A stretch of 64,000 bases of DNA from Pirellulaceae bacterium (GTDB lineage: Bacteria > Planctomycetota > Planctomycetia > Pirellulales > Pirellulaceae), in NCBI GenBank assembly GCA_022448645.1, contig JAKVBZ010000006.1, positions 1-64,000 of the forward strand, given 5' to 3'. The notes beneath the pieces were generated by a model. It made no database searches. It had not been told where the DNA came from and saw nothing but the letters and a program-made list of their open reading frames with translations. Made by a program: the position numbers and the translations under genes. The first letter of the stretch is position 1. Each line of letters opens with the position of its first letter. This document shows positions 1-8,397 of this stretch, one piece after another.

Positions 1-1
1 A

Positions 2-997
2 GAGAATCATCTGACTTCGGCTCGTGAGTCGCTGGACAAGGCCGTTGCCATCGCCGCCACGGAGATTACGGCGACTGACAGCTATACGCGTTTCCAGGGA
101 GCGAAGTGGACGGCAACGCGATTCCTCTTCTCCGGTCGAGACGACCCGCCGGCGGCCTTCGCACCTCGCAGCACGGGACGCCGCACGGCGCTCGTGCGCT
201 GGATCACCGATCGTCGAAATCCGCTCACCGCCCGCGTCGCTGCCAACCACATTTGGATGCGGCACATGGGTCGTCCCGTTGTGCCAACCGTCTTCGATTT
301 CGGCCGCAACGGCGGTCGTCCGACGAATTCCGACCTGCTTGACTGGCTGGCTGCCGAACTGATGGACGGCAATTGGAGCATGAAGCATCTTCATCGAACG
401 ATCGTGACTTCGGCTGCCTACCGCATGAGCTCTTCTTCGTCGGACGGTGAAATGAACGCCACGACCGATCCAGACAATGTTCACTGGTGGCGGCGGGTGC
501 CGATTCGACTCGAATCGCAGCTGGTGCGCGACTCGATTCTGTCCCATGCCGGCACACTAGATGGTGCCATGGGCGGCCCTTCCGTGCTCAGGCCACAACA
601 GGCGAATTCTACAAGGCGCAGCCTTTATTTCTTTCATTCGAATAACGATCGCAATCTGCTCCTCAAAACATTCGATGAAGCGCGTGTTACGGAGTGCTAT
701 CGCCGCGAACAAAGCATCGTTCCCCAGCAGGCGCTCGCCCTGACCAACAGCGGGCTGGTGCTCGACGCCTCCGTGCAGATCGCCCAACGGCTGTTCAACG
801 AATCGGGTGATGAATCTGCTTTCGTACGGACAGCATTCGCCATATTGCTGGGAATTGAGGCCGGTGACGAGGAATTCGCCGCCGCCACGCTGGCGCTCAC
901 CGATTGGCGTCAGCTACCTGATGGCTCAGAACGGAATGCCCGCTCGCAATTCATCTGGGCATTGATCAACCACAATGATTTCGTGACACTTCGGTAA
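2..997 (+). CDS. DUF1553 (PSD1-type) domain protein, 3' part
   Basis: The open frame is already running at the left edge (reading from base 2) and ends with TAA at 995-997, so only the C-terminal ~331 residues are present. Motifs typical of the DUF1553 domain of large secreted planctomycete proteins are visible: [47 protein letters not shown] and, at the end, [15 protein letters not shown]. In this family the missing N-terminus usually carries a cytochrome-c-like domain and DUF1549. The biochemical role is not established; these proteins are always found beside DUF1501 proteins, as here (24-bp gap to the next gene, same strand, probable operon). An ATG at 194 is internal and not the start. 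Confidence 0.93.
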   Translation, partial: ENHLTSARESLDKAVAIAATEITATDSYTRFQGAKWTATRFLFSGRDDPPAAFAPRSTGRRTALVRWITDRRNPLTARVAANHIWMRHMGRPVVPTVFDFGRNGGRPTNSDLLDWLAAELMDGNWSMKHLHRTIVTSAAYRMSSSSSDGEMNATTDPDNVHWWRRVPIRLESQLVRDSILSHAGTLDGAMGGPSVLRPQQANSTRRSLYFFHSNNDRNLLLKTFDEARVTECYRREQSIVPQQALALTNSGLVLDASVQIAQRLFNESGDESAFVRTAFAILLGIEAGDEEFAAATLALTDWRQLPDGSERNARSQFIWALINHNDFVTLR

Positions 998-1021
998 GTT
1001 GATATTTATAGGAATTCACTC

Positions 1022-2464
1022 ATGAGCGAGATTCGAGATGTTCCACCGACTCGTCGTGACTTTCTGTCGAACGCCAGCTCGGGACTCGCCGGAATCGCGC
1101 TAGCCTCGCTGCTGCAACGCGAAGCAAACGCGAATACCTGGGCACCACCGAACGGTCAACCACATTTTGCCCCGCGAGCCAAGAGTGTCATCTGGCTGTT
1201 CATGAATGGCGGCGTCAGCCACATGGAGAGTTTCGATCCCAAGCCAATGCTCAACCGGTACGCAGGTAAGACGATCGCCGAAACACCGTTCGCGGACACA
1301 CAGGATCCGCAAAAGCTGGCCATTGAACGGCTGGTCGTTCCCGATGCCAACGGCAATCAACGCAACAAGTTATATCCGTTGCAAAGCGGCTTCAGGAAAC
1401 ACGGGCAAAGCGGAATTGAAGTCAGCAACTGGTTCCCGTACATTGCGCGACACGTTGACAAACTGGCCGTCGTTCGGTCGATGTGGACGACCGACAGTAA
1501 TCACGGCGCTCAGACCCAGTTTCACTCTGGACGACACCAGAACGACGGTGACTTCCCAACGCTGGGAGCCTGGGTACATTACGGGCTTGGATCGCTCAAC
1601 GACAATCTTCCGCAGTTCATTTCCATCGGAAAACGTGAATATTGGAACAAGCGTGACGGCCACTATCTTGGACCGGCTCACGATGCCGTGCCGTTACGGA
1701 TTGACCCTCAGAACCCTCTCGACTTCGGTCATCCGGAGCGGCCTCTCAGGCCCGACGTGCGGGACATAGGGATGGATTTGATTCGACGTCTCAACTCGCA
1801 TCGCAGCGTCGCATATCCCCATGATCCCGCTTTTACCGCTCGAGTCGCCTCTTACGAGCTGGCATTTCGCATGCAGCACTCCGTGCCGGAAGTGGTCGAC
1901 TACACACAGGAAACCGCCGAGACGCAGTCGCTGTACGGGTTGGACCAACCACATTGTCGGGAATTCGGTAGTCAGTTACTGGCGGCACGGCGATTGGTAG
2001 AACACGGAGTTCGATTCGTTCAGATTCAGCACGGGGCCGGAGGAGCGGGCACCTGGGATGCACACGATGATCTCAAAGCCAACCATTCTAAGAATGCACT
2101 GGCAGTCGACCAACCGATCGGAGGACTGCTGCAGGACCTGGAGCGACGCGGATTGCTGGAGGAGACGTTGGTAGTCTTCGCCAGCGAGTTCGGACGGACA
2201 CCAGGTTCACAGAATTCGGACGGTCGTGACCACCACATTTTCGGGTTCACCGTTTGGATGGCGGGCGGTGGATTAAAACGCGGCATGGTACATGGTGCGA
2301 CCGATGAGATTGGATTTCACGCCGTCGAACATCGCCATTACGTTACTGACATCCACGCCACAATCATGCATCAACTGGGCCTCGACAGTCGCCACTTAGA
2401 AATCCCTGGCCGCAAGCGATTGGATGTCGACCATGGCGAACCCATCGCGGAAATCATCGCCTGA
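1022..2464 (+). CDS. DUF1501 domain-containing protein
   Basis: 480 residues, the usual length for the family. The N-terminus carries a twin-arginine-like signal ([18 protein letters not shown]), so export through Tat is likely. DUF1501 landmarks are present: [21 protein letters not shown] near residue 58, [18 protein letters not shown] near 160, [13 protein letters not shown] near 340, and [19 protein letters not shown] near 390. The alkaline-phosphatase-like fold of the family suggests a metal-dependent hydrolase, but no substrate is known. It follows the DUF1553 gene by 24 bp, the standard pairing in planctomycetes. A purine-rich AGGAA lies 8-12 bases before the ATG. Confidence 0.95.
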   Translation: MSEIRDVPPTRRDFLSNASSGLAGIALASLLQREANANTWAPPNGQPHFAPRAKSVIWLFMNGGVSHMESFDPKPMLNRYAGKTIAETPFADTQDPQKLAIERLVVPDANGNQRNKLYPLQSGFRKHGQSGIEVSNWFPYIARHVDKLAVVRSMWTTDSNHGAQTQFHSGRHQNDGDFPTLGAWVHYGLGSLNDNLPQFISIGKREYWNKRDGHYLGPAHDAVPLRIDPQNPLDFGHPERPLRPDVRDIGMDLIRRLNSHRSVAYPHDPAFTARVASYELAFRMQHSVPEVVDYTQETAETQSLYGLDQPHCREFGSQLLAARRLVEHGVRFVQIQHGAGGAGTWDAHDDLKANHSKNALAVDQPIGGLLQDLERRGLLEETLVVFASEFGRTPGSQNSDGRDHHIFGFTVWMAGGGLKRGMVHGATDEIGFHAVEHRHYVTDIHATIMHQLGLDSRHLEIPGRKRLDVDHGEPIAEIIA

Positions 2465-2617
2465 CCCGCCTCTCACATCCCAACTGACCCGTTGCGACGG
2501 AGTACAAGAATGCTAGAAGAAAAGGACGTTCGTAAACCTTTTCAAGCGAGAGTCGTTACCGTTTGAGCGGTTCTTGGTGCAAACGGTGGCCGTGTCATCG
2601 GTTGCGAATCGACACCC

Positions 2618-2667
2618 GTGCGTTTGGAACGCAGAGGTCGCTGATTCAAATCCAGTCGCCCCGACTT
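2618..2667 (+). tRNA. tRNA-Pro(TGG)-like 3' half, degenerate
   Basis: An anticodon arm can be drawn with stem TGCG/CGCA and the seven-base loop TTTGGAA (anticodon TGG if complete). It is followed by AGGTC, a T-arm with loop TTCAAAT and one mismatched pair, and CGCCCCGA, which matches the acceptor 3' strand of bacterial tRNA-Pro. No partner CGGGGCG acceptor strand or normal D-arm exists upstream, and position 37 would be A instead of the usual G, so this is not a working tRNA. A T-run follows. The best reading is a tRNA fragment left by integration or duplication; chance similarity is not excluded. Confidence 0.35.
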
Positions 2668-2929
2668 TTTCTCAATCTCGCCGAATCAAGCATTTCGGAT
2701 ACCCGCCGATGGTCGGCAGTGCGGCCTAGAGGTCCTTGCAAAAGGGTAGCACGGAAACAGGAAACAATAGTTCGTCATTCCGCGGTCTGCGGGGCCACAA
2801 TTGGAACAACCACTCCAAAAACCTAGGCCGTGTCAAACCGCAACAACAAAAACACAATTCCTATCAGCTAACGGCAGACGTCATTTTACCTGCCTACGCG
2901 ACGAGAGTTGGCTAAAGGAAGAAAGGCCA

Positions 2930-3127
2930 ATGGCGACCTATGATTTAACTCACTCGCAACTGATGTTATTTGCCGCTTGGTGTCGAATCGAGAAACGTTT
3001 GGCGTCAGGAAGTCCAGTAAGGATCCGCAGCAGACGAGTCTATACATTTCGCAGTGGTTTTGATAGTTTCTCGATGAACTGGTGTTTTAAAGTGTACTGG
3101 CACTGGTACCTTGGTGAGCGGCGCTAA
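2930..3127 (+). CDS. Doubtful small ORF (65 aa)
   Basis: ATG at 2930 is preceded by the purine run GGAAGAAAGG, a plausible ribosome-binding site. The product is 65 residues, basic and aromatic-rich, with no domain I recognise. It is the only decently initiated frame in the gap between the DUF1501 gene and the methyltransferase. It may be a random ORF. Confidence 0.15.
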   Translation: MATYDLTHSQLMLFAAWCRIEKRLASGSPVRIRSRRVYTFRSGFDSFSMNWCFKVYWHWYLGERR

Positions 3128-3281
3128 AATACAACGAAGCTAATTCCTACAATACGGTTACGGCGGCCTGCCTCATCAAACGAACGTTGGCTCTACCTTA
3201 CTGATCTACCGGTTGTCGGTCCTGCAGGCATGGAATGACCGCCGTGTTAGCGGTATTCTAGTCTTCATGGCTTGGCCCGGG

Positions 3282-3316
3282 TGTTCCGCTTGAACGACGA
3301 CGGCTCAAGCGGAACA
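3282..3316. repeat. 12-bp perfect inverted repeat
   Basis: TGTTCCGCTTGA at 3282-3293 is the exact reverse complement of 3305-3316, with an 11-base loop. No T-tract follows, so a classical intrinsic terminator is doubtful. It lies about 57 bp upstream of the methyltransferase start and could be a protein-binding site or a leader hairpin. Confidence 0.55.
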
Positions 3317-3372
3317 GAACCACTGCGCCGCTTATATTGTCGGCTACACTGAGGAGACAAATCCATCATCCA

Positions 3373-4071
3373 ATGAGCACTTCGCCACGACTGGAGATCC
3401 TTGAGTACTGCGAGACGGAACTCGGCGTGCTATGTCTACGTAGAAGAGAGCTCCTGTCGAGCCCCGGGACGATCGTCACCGAGGTGATCCTCGACCAGGA
3501 GTTCCTGATGAGCAGCTATAACACCGAATCCGAGAACGCGCTGGCGACGGCCGCGCTCGAATGGCATGGAGGCCGCGAGCTCGATGTTCTCGTCGGCGGC
3601 CTCGGCCTCGGCTACACGGCCCATGCGGCACTCGCGTTCCCGGAAGTCGCGACAGTCAAGGTGCTCGAGCTTCTCCCCCAGGTAATCGACTGGGTGTCGC
3701 GTGACCTCGTTCCCCTCGCCAGCTTGTTGCGCGCCGAGCCGCGGCTTCAGTTGAAACAAGGTGACGTCTTCGAGCACCTAGCAAACCCGCCAGAGAAGCT
3801 GCACGATGCCATCCTCATCGACGTCGACCACTCCCCCGATGAGCTTCTCGACCCGCGCAACCAGTCGTTCTACACGGCCGCCGGACTGACGCGTGCGGGC
3901 GAACATTTGGCGGAGAACGGCGTCCTCGCAATCTGGTCGAGCTCGCCGAGCGAGGTCTTCGAGAGTGCACTTGCCCAGGTATTCTCTGAAGTGAAGCTAG
4001 AGACGATTCACTGGAGAAACGATCTGATCGACCAGGATCAACGTAACGACCTCTTCTTGGCAAGGCGATAG
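3373..4071 (+). CDS. Spermidine-synthase-like SAM-dependent methyltransferase
   Basis: 232 residues from the ATG at 3373. An in-frame TTG at 3337 would add 12 residues, but GAGGAGA at 3351-3357 favours the ATG. The glycine-rich SAM/dcSAM-binding loop GGLGLGYT is at residues 75-82, VKVLELLPQV follows as the acidic end of beta-2, and a DVFEHL/ILIDVDHSPD stretch marks the later Rossmann strands. The family (spermidine synthase/polyamine aminopropyltransferase-like) includes many orphan methyltransferases, and the substrate cannot be read from sequence. The gene is only 13 bp upstream of the NYN gene, so they are probably co-transcribed. Codons are richer in CTC and GTC than in neighbouring genes, suggesting a different origin. 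Confidence 0.75.
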   Translation: MSTSPRLEILEYCETELGVLCLRRRELLSSPGTIVTEVILDQEFLMSSYNTESENALATAALEWHGGRELDVLVGGLGLGYTAHAALAFPEVATVKVLELLPQVIDWVSRDLVPLASLLRAEPRLQLKQGDVFEHLANPPEKLHDAILIDVDHSPDELLDPRNQSFYTAAGLTRAGEHLAENGVLAIWSSSPSEVFESALAQVFSEVKLETIHWRNDLIDQDQRNDLFLARR

Positions 4072-4084
4072 GACAGGTCACATC

Positions 4085-4564
4085 ATGGATAGAGTCGCGA
4101 TCTTCGTAGACGTGCAAAACATCTACTACACGGTGAAGCAGATCCACGGATGTCATTTCGACTACAAAACGTTCTGGGATCAAGTCACCGCAGGAAGAAA
4201 AGTCGTCCGAGCCTTTGCCTACGCTATCGATCGCAGGGACCGGAACCAAATGGAGTTCCAGAAAATCCTGCAGTCCATCGGGTTCGAGGTGAAGCTCAAG
4301 CCCTTCATTAAGAGAAGCGATGGCTCCGCGAAGGGTGACTGGGACGTGGGCATCACCCTCGACATGATCGAGCTCGCACAGGATGTCGACGTGGCCGTGC
4401 TGGCATCCGGCGATGGCGACTTCGACCTCGTCGTCACAAAGCTCCGAGACGCCCACGGTGTAACGGTCGAGGTGTACGGTGCGAAGAAGCTCACGGCAGC
4501 AAGTCTGATTCGGGCCGCGAACCGATTCGTGCCGATCGAGGGGCGCCTCTTATTGTCGAGATAG
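4085..4564 (+). CDS. NYN domain (LabA/DUF88-like) PIN-fold nuclease
   Basis: 159 residues, the size of a single-domain NYN protein. The acidic metal-site residues of the PIN-like fold are in place: D9 and N12 in FVDVQN, D87 in KGDWDVGITLDMIE, and D110/D112 in ASGDGDFDLVV. NYN proteins are predicted Mg-dependent ribonucleases, often acting on structured RNA; the target here is unknown. The gene sits 13 bp after the methyltransferase and ends 8 bp from the convergent pseudouridine synthase gene, so it is the last gene of a two-gene unit. Confidence 0.88.
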   Translation: MDRVAIFVDVQNIYYTVKQIHGCHFDYKTFWDQVTAGRKVVRAFAYAIDRRDRNQMEFQKILQSIGFEVKLKPFIKRSDGSAKGDWDVGITLDMIELAQDVDVAVLASGDGDFDLVVTKLRDAHGVTVEVYGAKKLTAASLIRAANRFVPIEGRLLLSR

Positions 4565-4572
4565 CCTCCAGG

Positions 4573-5442
4573 TCACAGCAGCCGTGCCAGAATTCGTGGC
4601 AGAGGTGATTGAAACCTTAGGAGTTCTCCAGACGACGGGTGCTTAAATTGTAAGGAACTAGCGTGCAATCCCAGTCGCCGGGCGGGATTCGTGCGGGCCG
4701 CATATTTGCGATCGCCGATGATTGGACATTCGGCATCGGCCAGATGCACCCGGATCTGATTGCGCCGACCCGTCTGGAGTATGAGTTCGATTAAGGCACC
4801 GGTCGCGATTCGTTTCATCAGCCGGTAATGGGTCACCGCATGGCGTGTCCGCTCGCTGGGAGGGGCGCTATAGACCTTGAACGGGCCGCTCTCATCCAGG
4901 TATGACTTCAGTACGCCTTGGTCAGCCGGTGGTCTTCCCTCCACTACTGCCAGGTAGCGTTTTTCGGTCTCGTTCCAATGTGCTTGCAGGGCGCGCTTCG
5001 CCGCCTCGGTCTTCGCGAAAACCATTAGCCCAGACGCCTCGCGGTCCAACCGGTGGACGATCCACACCCGCTCCCGGCTGTGAGGATTACCGCGGCGCAC
5101 GTAGTGCGTCAGAAAGGAATAGGCTGTCTTGTTCCGTTCCGTTGCGCTGGCGATACTCAGCAGACTTTCGGGCTTTTCGATGACAATTAGAAACGCATCC
5201 TCAAACACTACCTTGATTCCCGATGGCAACAAACCTCCTGCGCATACCTTACCTTTGGCGAGAACCGAAACCAGATCCCCGGATTGCAGAGGGTGATTGG
5301 CGCGTGTGATCGACCGTCCGTTGACGTGAACCGACCCATACTTGAGCCACTGCCGAACCTTGGTCCTCTTCACCTCAGGGCGACAGGAAAAAAGAAAGGC
5401 CAAAAGTTCCGTAGGGTGTTCGACAGTGTGAGATGAAGGCAT
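4573..5442 (-). CDS. RluA-family pseudouridine synthase
   Basis: 289 residues from the ATG at 5442; an upstream in-frame TTG (5487) would add 15 residues but has no support. The N-terminus is an S4 RNA-binding domain (RTKVRQWLKYGSVHVNGR...QSGDLVSV), followed by the catalytic domain with the motif VHRLDREASGLMVF, whose Asp (about residue 133) is the catalytic nucleophile. RluA-family enzymes convert specific uridines of rRNA or tRNA to pseudouridine; the target site cannot be assigned. It is convergent with the NYN gene and divergent from the DUF374 gene, with about 320 bp between the two starts. Confidence 0.92.
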   Translation of the reverse strand: MPSSHTVEHPTELLAFLFSCRPEVKRTKVRQWLKYGSVHVNGRSITRANHPLQSGDLVSVLAKGKVCAGGLLPSGIKVVFEDAFLIVIEKPESLLSIASATERNKTAYSFLTHYVRRGNPHSRERVWIVHRLDREASGLMVFAKTEAAKRALQAHWNETEKRYLAVVEGRPPADQGVLKSYLDESGPFKVYSAPPSERTRHAVTHYRLMKRIATGALIELILQTGRRNQIRVHLADAECPIIGDRKYAARTNPARRLGLHASSLQFKHPSSGELLRFQSPLPRILARLL

Positions 5443-5762
5443 AACGCGATGTTGCAGTAAAACAGGATTCCGCCGAAAAGTTTCCAAGTTGTGGAATACA
5501 TCTTATCCCACTTTCCCAAGCTTTGCTTGATGCAAGGACATCAACCGCCATTATTTTCGGAGGCATGTCACCTGCAGCGAGCGGAGGTGACAAAGTCGCT
5601 TCGCAAGCTCGACTGAAACCGATTGTAAACCGTTCACTACCCAATGGTAGGCAAGATTGTGGTCGTCGCCGTTTCGGTGTGACAGCCTCTTTGGCCGTTT
5701 GACGTATCCATGCCGCTCAACAGTCGCTACACTGTGCTTTTCAATCGACAGTGAGGCCCTGA

Positions 5763-6509
5763 ATGCCGCGCCAATCGTTCGCCCGTTGGGCGCTCTCATG
5801 GTTAATCGCCGGAGCTGTCATCACGTTGCGCATGACGTGCCGAACGCGGATGCACAACGATCCGCGACCGCAGCTGCGGTCCCATGCGGTCCCCTACGCC
5901 TTTTCTGTGCTCCACGCACACCAGATTGCGGCAGTCATCAACCGAGAGCCTGGCACAGCGGCGATGGTTTCTCAATCTCGCGATGGCCAACTCCTGATAC
6001 CAGCCTTTTGGGCGCTGGGAGTGAAGGCGATGCGAGGATCAAGCAATAGTTCACATTCAGCCAAGGCCTGTAAAGGCGGTCAATCAGCACTGCGTGCACT
6101 GGCCAATCACCTGGGGGATGGAAGCCCGGCGTATCTTGCGGTTGACGGCCCACACGGTCCTCGCAGCCGCGTGAGCAAAGGAATTGCAGTGCTAGCCAAA
6201 CAAACCGGGGCGGCAGTTCTAAACGTGGTGGCCGTGCCACGCCGACGGTGGATCATCCGAGGAGTGTGGGACCGGTTCCAAGTACCAAAGCCCTTCACAC
6301 GCATCGATGGTTACTTTGGCGATCCACTCTACTATCAGCAAGGCGAGGGTGTCGAGGCGTTCCGCCAACGCATCGAGACCCAGCTGCAAGGAATGGAGTC
6401 TCGGTACGACGCGATGGAAGCCCACACCGCAGCAAAAGCGACCACCAGGCGAAGCCAACAACGCAGTAAGAGCGCCGTTACCGAGGGCAGCCAGAACGGT
6501 GACCCCTAA
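5763..6509 (+). CDS. DUF374 lysophospholipid acyltransferase-like protein
   Basis: 248 residues. It begins with a hydrophobic signal-anchor (RWALSWLIAGAVITL). The DUF374 core is visible: HAHQIAAVINREPGTAAMVSQSRDGQLL, a second block AKACKGGQSALRALANHL, and AVDGPHGPRSRVSKGIAVLA. In related proteins the PDGPRGPR block is the diagnostic motif. The family is related to lysophospholipid acyltransferases and is thought to acylate a membrane lipid or lipid A precursor at the inner membrane. The first block has Q where the acyltransferase HX4D histidine would be expected, as is common in DUF374. It stands alone, with a 253-bp divergent upstream gap. Confidence 0.85.
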   Translation: MPRQSFARWALSWLIAGAVITLRMTCRTRMHNDPRPQLRSHAVPYAFSVLHAHQIAAVINREPGTAAMVSQSRDGQLLIPAFWALGVKAMRGSSNSSHSAKACKGGQSALRALANHLGDGSPAYLAVDGPHGPRSRVSKGIAVLAKQTGAAVLNVVAVPRRRWIIRGVWDRFQVPKPFTRIDGYFGDPLYYQQGEGVEAFRQRIETQLQGMESRYDAMEAHTAAKATTRRSQQRSKSAVTEGSQNGDP

Positions 6510-6981
6510 GTTCGCCACGTGGTGGCGTAATGGGGATCAGTACAGTGCTTGATGCTGTACTCACAGACACCTCCATCAGCGTTCCGTCAGCCAGTTGCCA
6601 CACATTTCGCGTTACGAATCCTTTCGTCCGCAGTAGGAACTCCTGTGGCTCACCCCATGTTGACGTCCACGATCGATCCAAATACCAATTTCAGCGCACC
6701 GATCGGGCAGACCGGTAGCACCATTTGTTGTCTGGTTATCAGGGATCGCTGAGGGTTGGCTAGAGTGGCAATATCGTGGAAAATTTATTTGGCTTGAATC
6801 AGATTCGAATTACTTTGCTGCCCTCGAACTTAAAAATTATTTGCTAAGTCTAGCGCATCGCGACCCATTCGTGTTTGAAGATGCCATGTGATCCACGAGA
6901 TCCTGGCGTGATACACGTTGGTTGCATGCCTTCAGGTGGCCTTCTCCAAAAGTCAAATTCATTAGGAAACAGAATCCAAAC
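6510..6981. other. Intergenic stretch
   Basis: About 470 bp without a supported gene. Short ORFs on both strands show no domain or convincing initiation. A compact palindrome CGCCACGTGGTGGCG (6513-6527) directly follows the DUF374 stop codon and might act as a weak terminator hairpin, but it has no T-tract. An AT-rich segment (6775-6845) is a reasonable place for the aminotransferase promoter. Confidence 0.5.
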
Positions 6982-8379
6982 ATGCACGAGACCAACCTGC
7001 CACACCACGATGATCCGAACGCCCTCCGGCAGGCCGCACTGGAACACCTGTTCGTCGGGATGACCAACCCGACTTTGCTGGCCGCCGAGAGCGGACCGCT
7101 GGTCATCCAGCACGCCGAGGGGATTCACTTCACGGACGCGAACGACCGGCGCTTCATCGATGGCATCTCAGGGATGTATTTTCGCAACGTGGGACACGGT
7201 CGCCAAGAGATCGCACAGGCGATCTACGATCAGTTGTCGAACGTCAGCATGAACGTGTACGCGGGAGTTACGTCCGCTGCGATTCAATTGGCGACTCGGC
7301 TGGCCCAGCTCTCGCCCGGTGACCTGTCGCGGACGTTCTTCTGTCAGGGAGGGTCCGAGGCGAACGAATCGAGCATCAAGTTAGCGCAGGCTTATCACAT
7401 GCGCAATGGCGAGCATCAACGCTTTAAAATCATCTCTCGCCGCGGTAGCTACCATGGGGGAACGTGGGCCACGATGTTTCTCGGTGAGCATCCGTTCTTT
7501 CCCCGCACGGACTATCATCCCGCGCCAGAACATGCCATTGTCGTGCCCGGCCCCAACTTTTATCGTTGCGAGTTCGGTACCAAGAGCGAAGAAGAGTGTA
7601 GCCAACGGGCGGCGGAGGCGATCGAGCAGGCGATCCAGAGCGCCGGTGCCCAGACCGTGTCGGCCGTCATCGGCGAACCAGTGACACAACCACTCGGCGG
7701 CATCGTCCCGGCCGCGAATTATTGGCCAATGGTCCGAGAAATCTGCGACCGTTATGGCGTGCTGCTGATCTTTGACGAAATCATCACCGGGTTCGGACGG
7801 CTCGGCACCTGGTTCGGCGCTGACTTCGTCGGTGTGACCCCCGATATCATGAGCCTAGGCAAGGGGATCACGTCCGGCTATTTTCCGCTGGGTGCGTCGC
7901 TCGCGAGTTCAAAAATTGCCGACGTCTTCAACGGTCCACCAGAAAAGTCGTGGAGCCATATGTATACGTACTCGGCCCACCCCGGCGGAGCGGCCGCCGC
8001 GCTCAAGAATCTAGAAATCATCGAGCGAGAACAACTGTTGGAAAACGCTCGCCAACGTGGCGAGCAGCTGCAGCACCGCATGTTTCGGATGCAGGAACAA
8101 CATCCCATCGTCGGCGATGCCAGAGGCACCGGTTTGATACAGGGCCTGGAGATCGTCAGGGATCGTGAAACGAAAGAACATTTTGACCCAGACATGGGCG
8201 TGAATGTCCGGTTGACCCAGGCGCTACGCGATAGAGGGGTCTGGATCCGCATGCCCCCCTATATCCTGCCGCTGGCACCACCGCTAATCATTACCGCCGA
8301 TGAATTGGATGCGTTGTGTGACGCGGTCGACGAGTCGCTGAGCGAGGTCGAACAGCAATTGGGTATTCGCACCGCGTAA
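6982..8379 (+). CDS. Class III PLP-dependent aminotransferase
   Basis: 465 residues from the ATG at 6982, which has AGGAAAC upstream; the frame is open further 5' (6922), but that stretch lacks homology. Fold-type I landmarks: GISGMYFRNVGHGRQEIAQAI near the N-terminus, FFCQGGSEANESSIKLA, SYHGGTWATM, LLIFDEIITGFGR and the Schiff-base lysine K294 in SLGKGITSGYFPLGA. Such enzymes transfer an omega-amino group (for example from beta-alanine, taurine or a diamine) to pyruvate or another keto acid; the donor cannot be told from sequence. It converges on the ceramidase-like gene with an 18-bp gap. Cytoplasmic. Confidence 0.93.
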   Translation: MHETNLPHHDDPNALRQAALEHLFVGMTNPTLLAAESGPLVIQHAEGIHFTDANDRRFIDGISGMYFRNVGHGRQEIAQAIYDQLSNVSMNVYAGVTSAAIQLATRLAQLSPGDLSRTFFCQGGSEANESSIKLAQAYHMRNGEHQRFKIISRRGSYHGGTWATMFLGEHPFFPRTDYHPAPEHAIVVPGPNFYRCEFGTKSEEECSQRAAEAIEQAIQSAGAQTVSAVIGEPVTQPLGGIVPAANYWPMVREICDRYGVLLIFDEIITGFGRLGTWFGADFVGVTPDIMSLGKGITSGYFPLGASLASSKIADVFNGPPEKSWSHMYTYSAHPGGAAAALKNLEIIEREQLLENARQRGEQLQHRMFRMQEQHPIVGDARGTGLIQGLEIVRDRETKEHFDPDMGVNVRLTQALRDRGVWIRMPPYILPLAPPLIITADELDALCDAVDESLSEVEQQLGIRTA

Positions 8380-8397
8380 CGCGACGCACGAACCAAA

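Larger units (their letters stand above)
2465..3372. other. Gene-poor stretch after the DUF1501 gene
   Basis: About 0.9 kb with no recognisable protein gene. It holds a degenerate tRNA-Pro-like 3' half (2618-2667), one doubtful 65-codon ORF (2930-3127) and a 12-bp perfect hairpin (3282-3316). It separates the DUF operon from two genes whose base composition looks different, which is why it is worth treating as a possible insertion scar. Confidence 0.6.

Noticed and set aside
5167..5183. Plus-strand ORF 4902-5183 at the pseudouridine synthase gene
   Set aside because: Shadow of the RluA-family gene, whose HRLDREASG motif fixes the coding strand.
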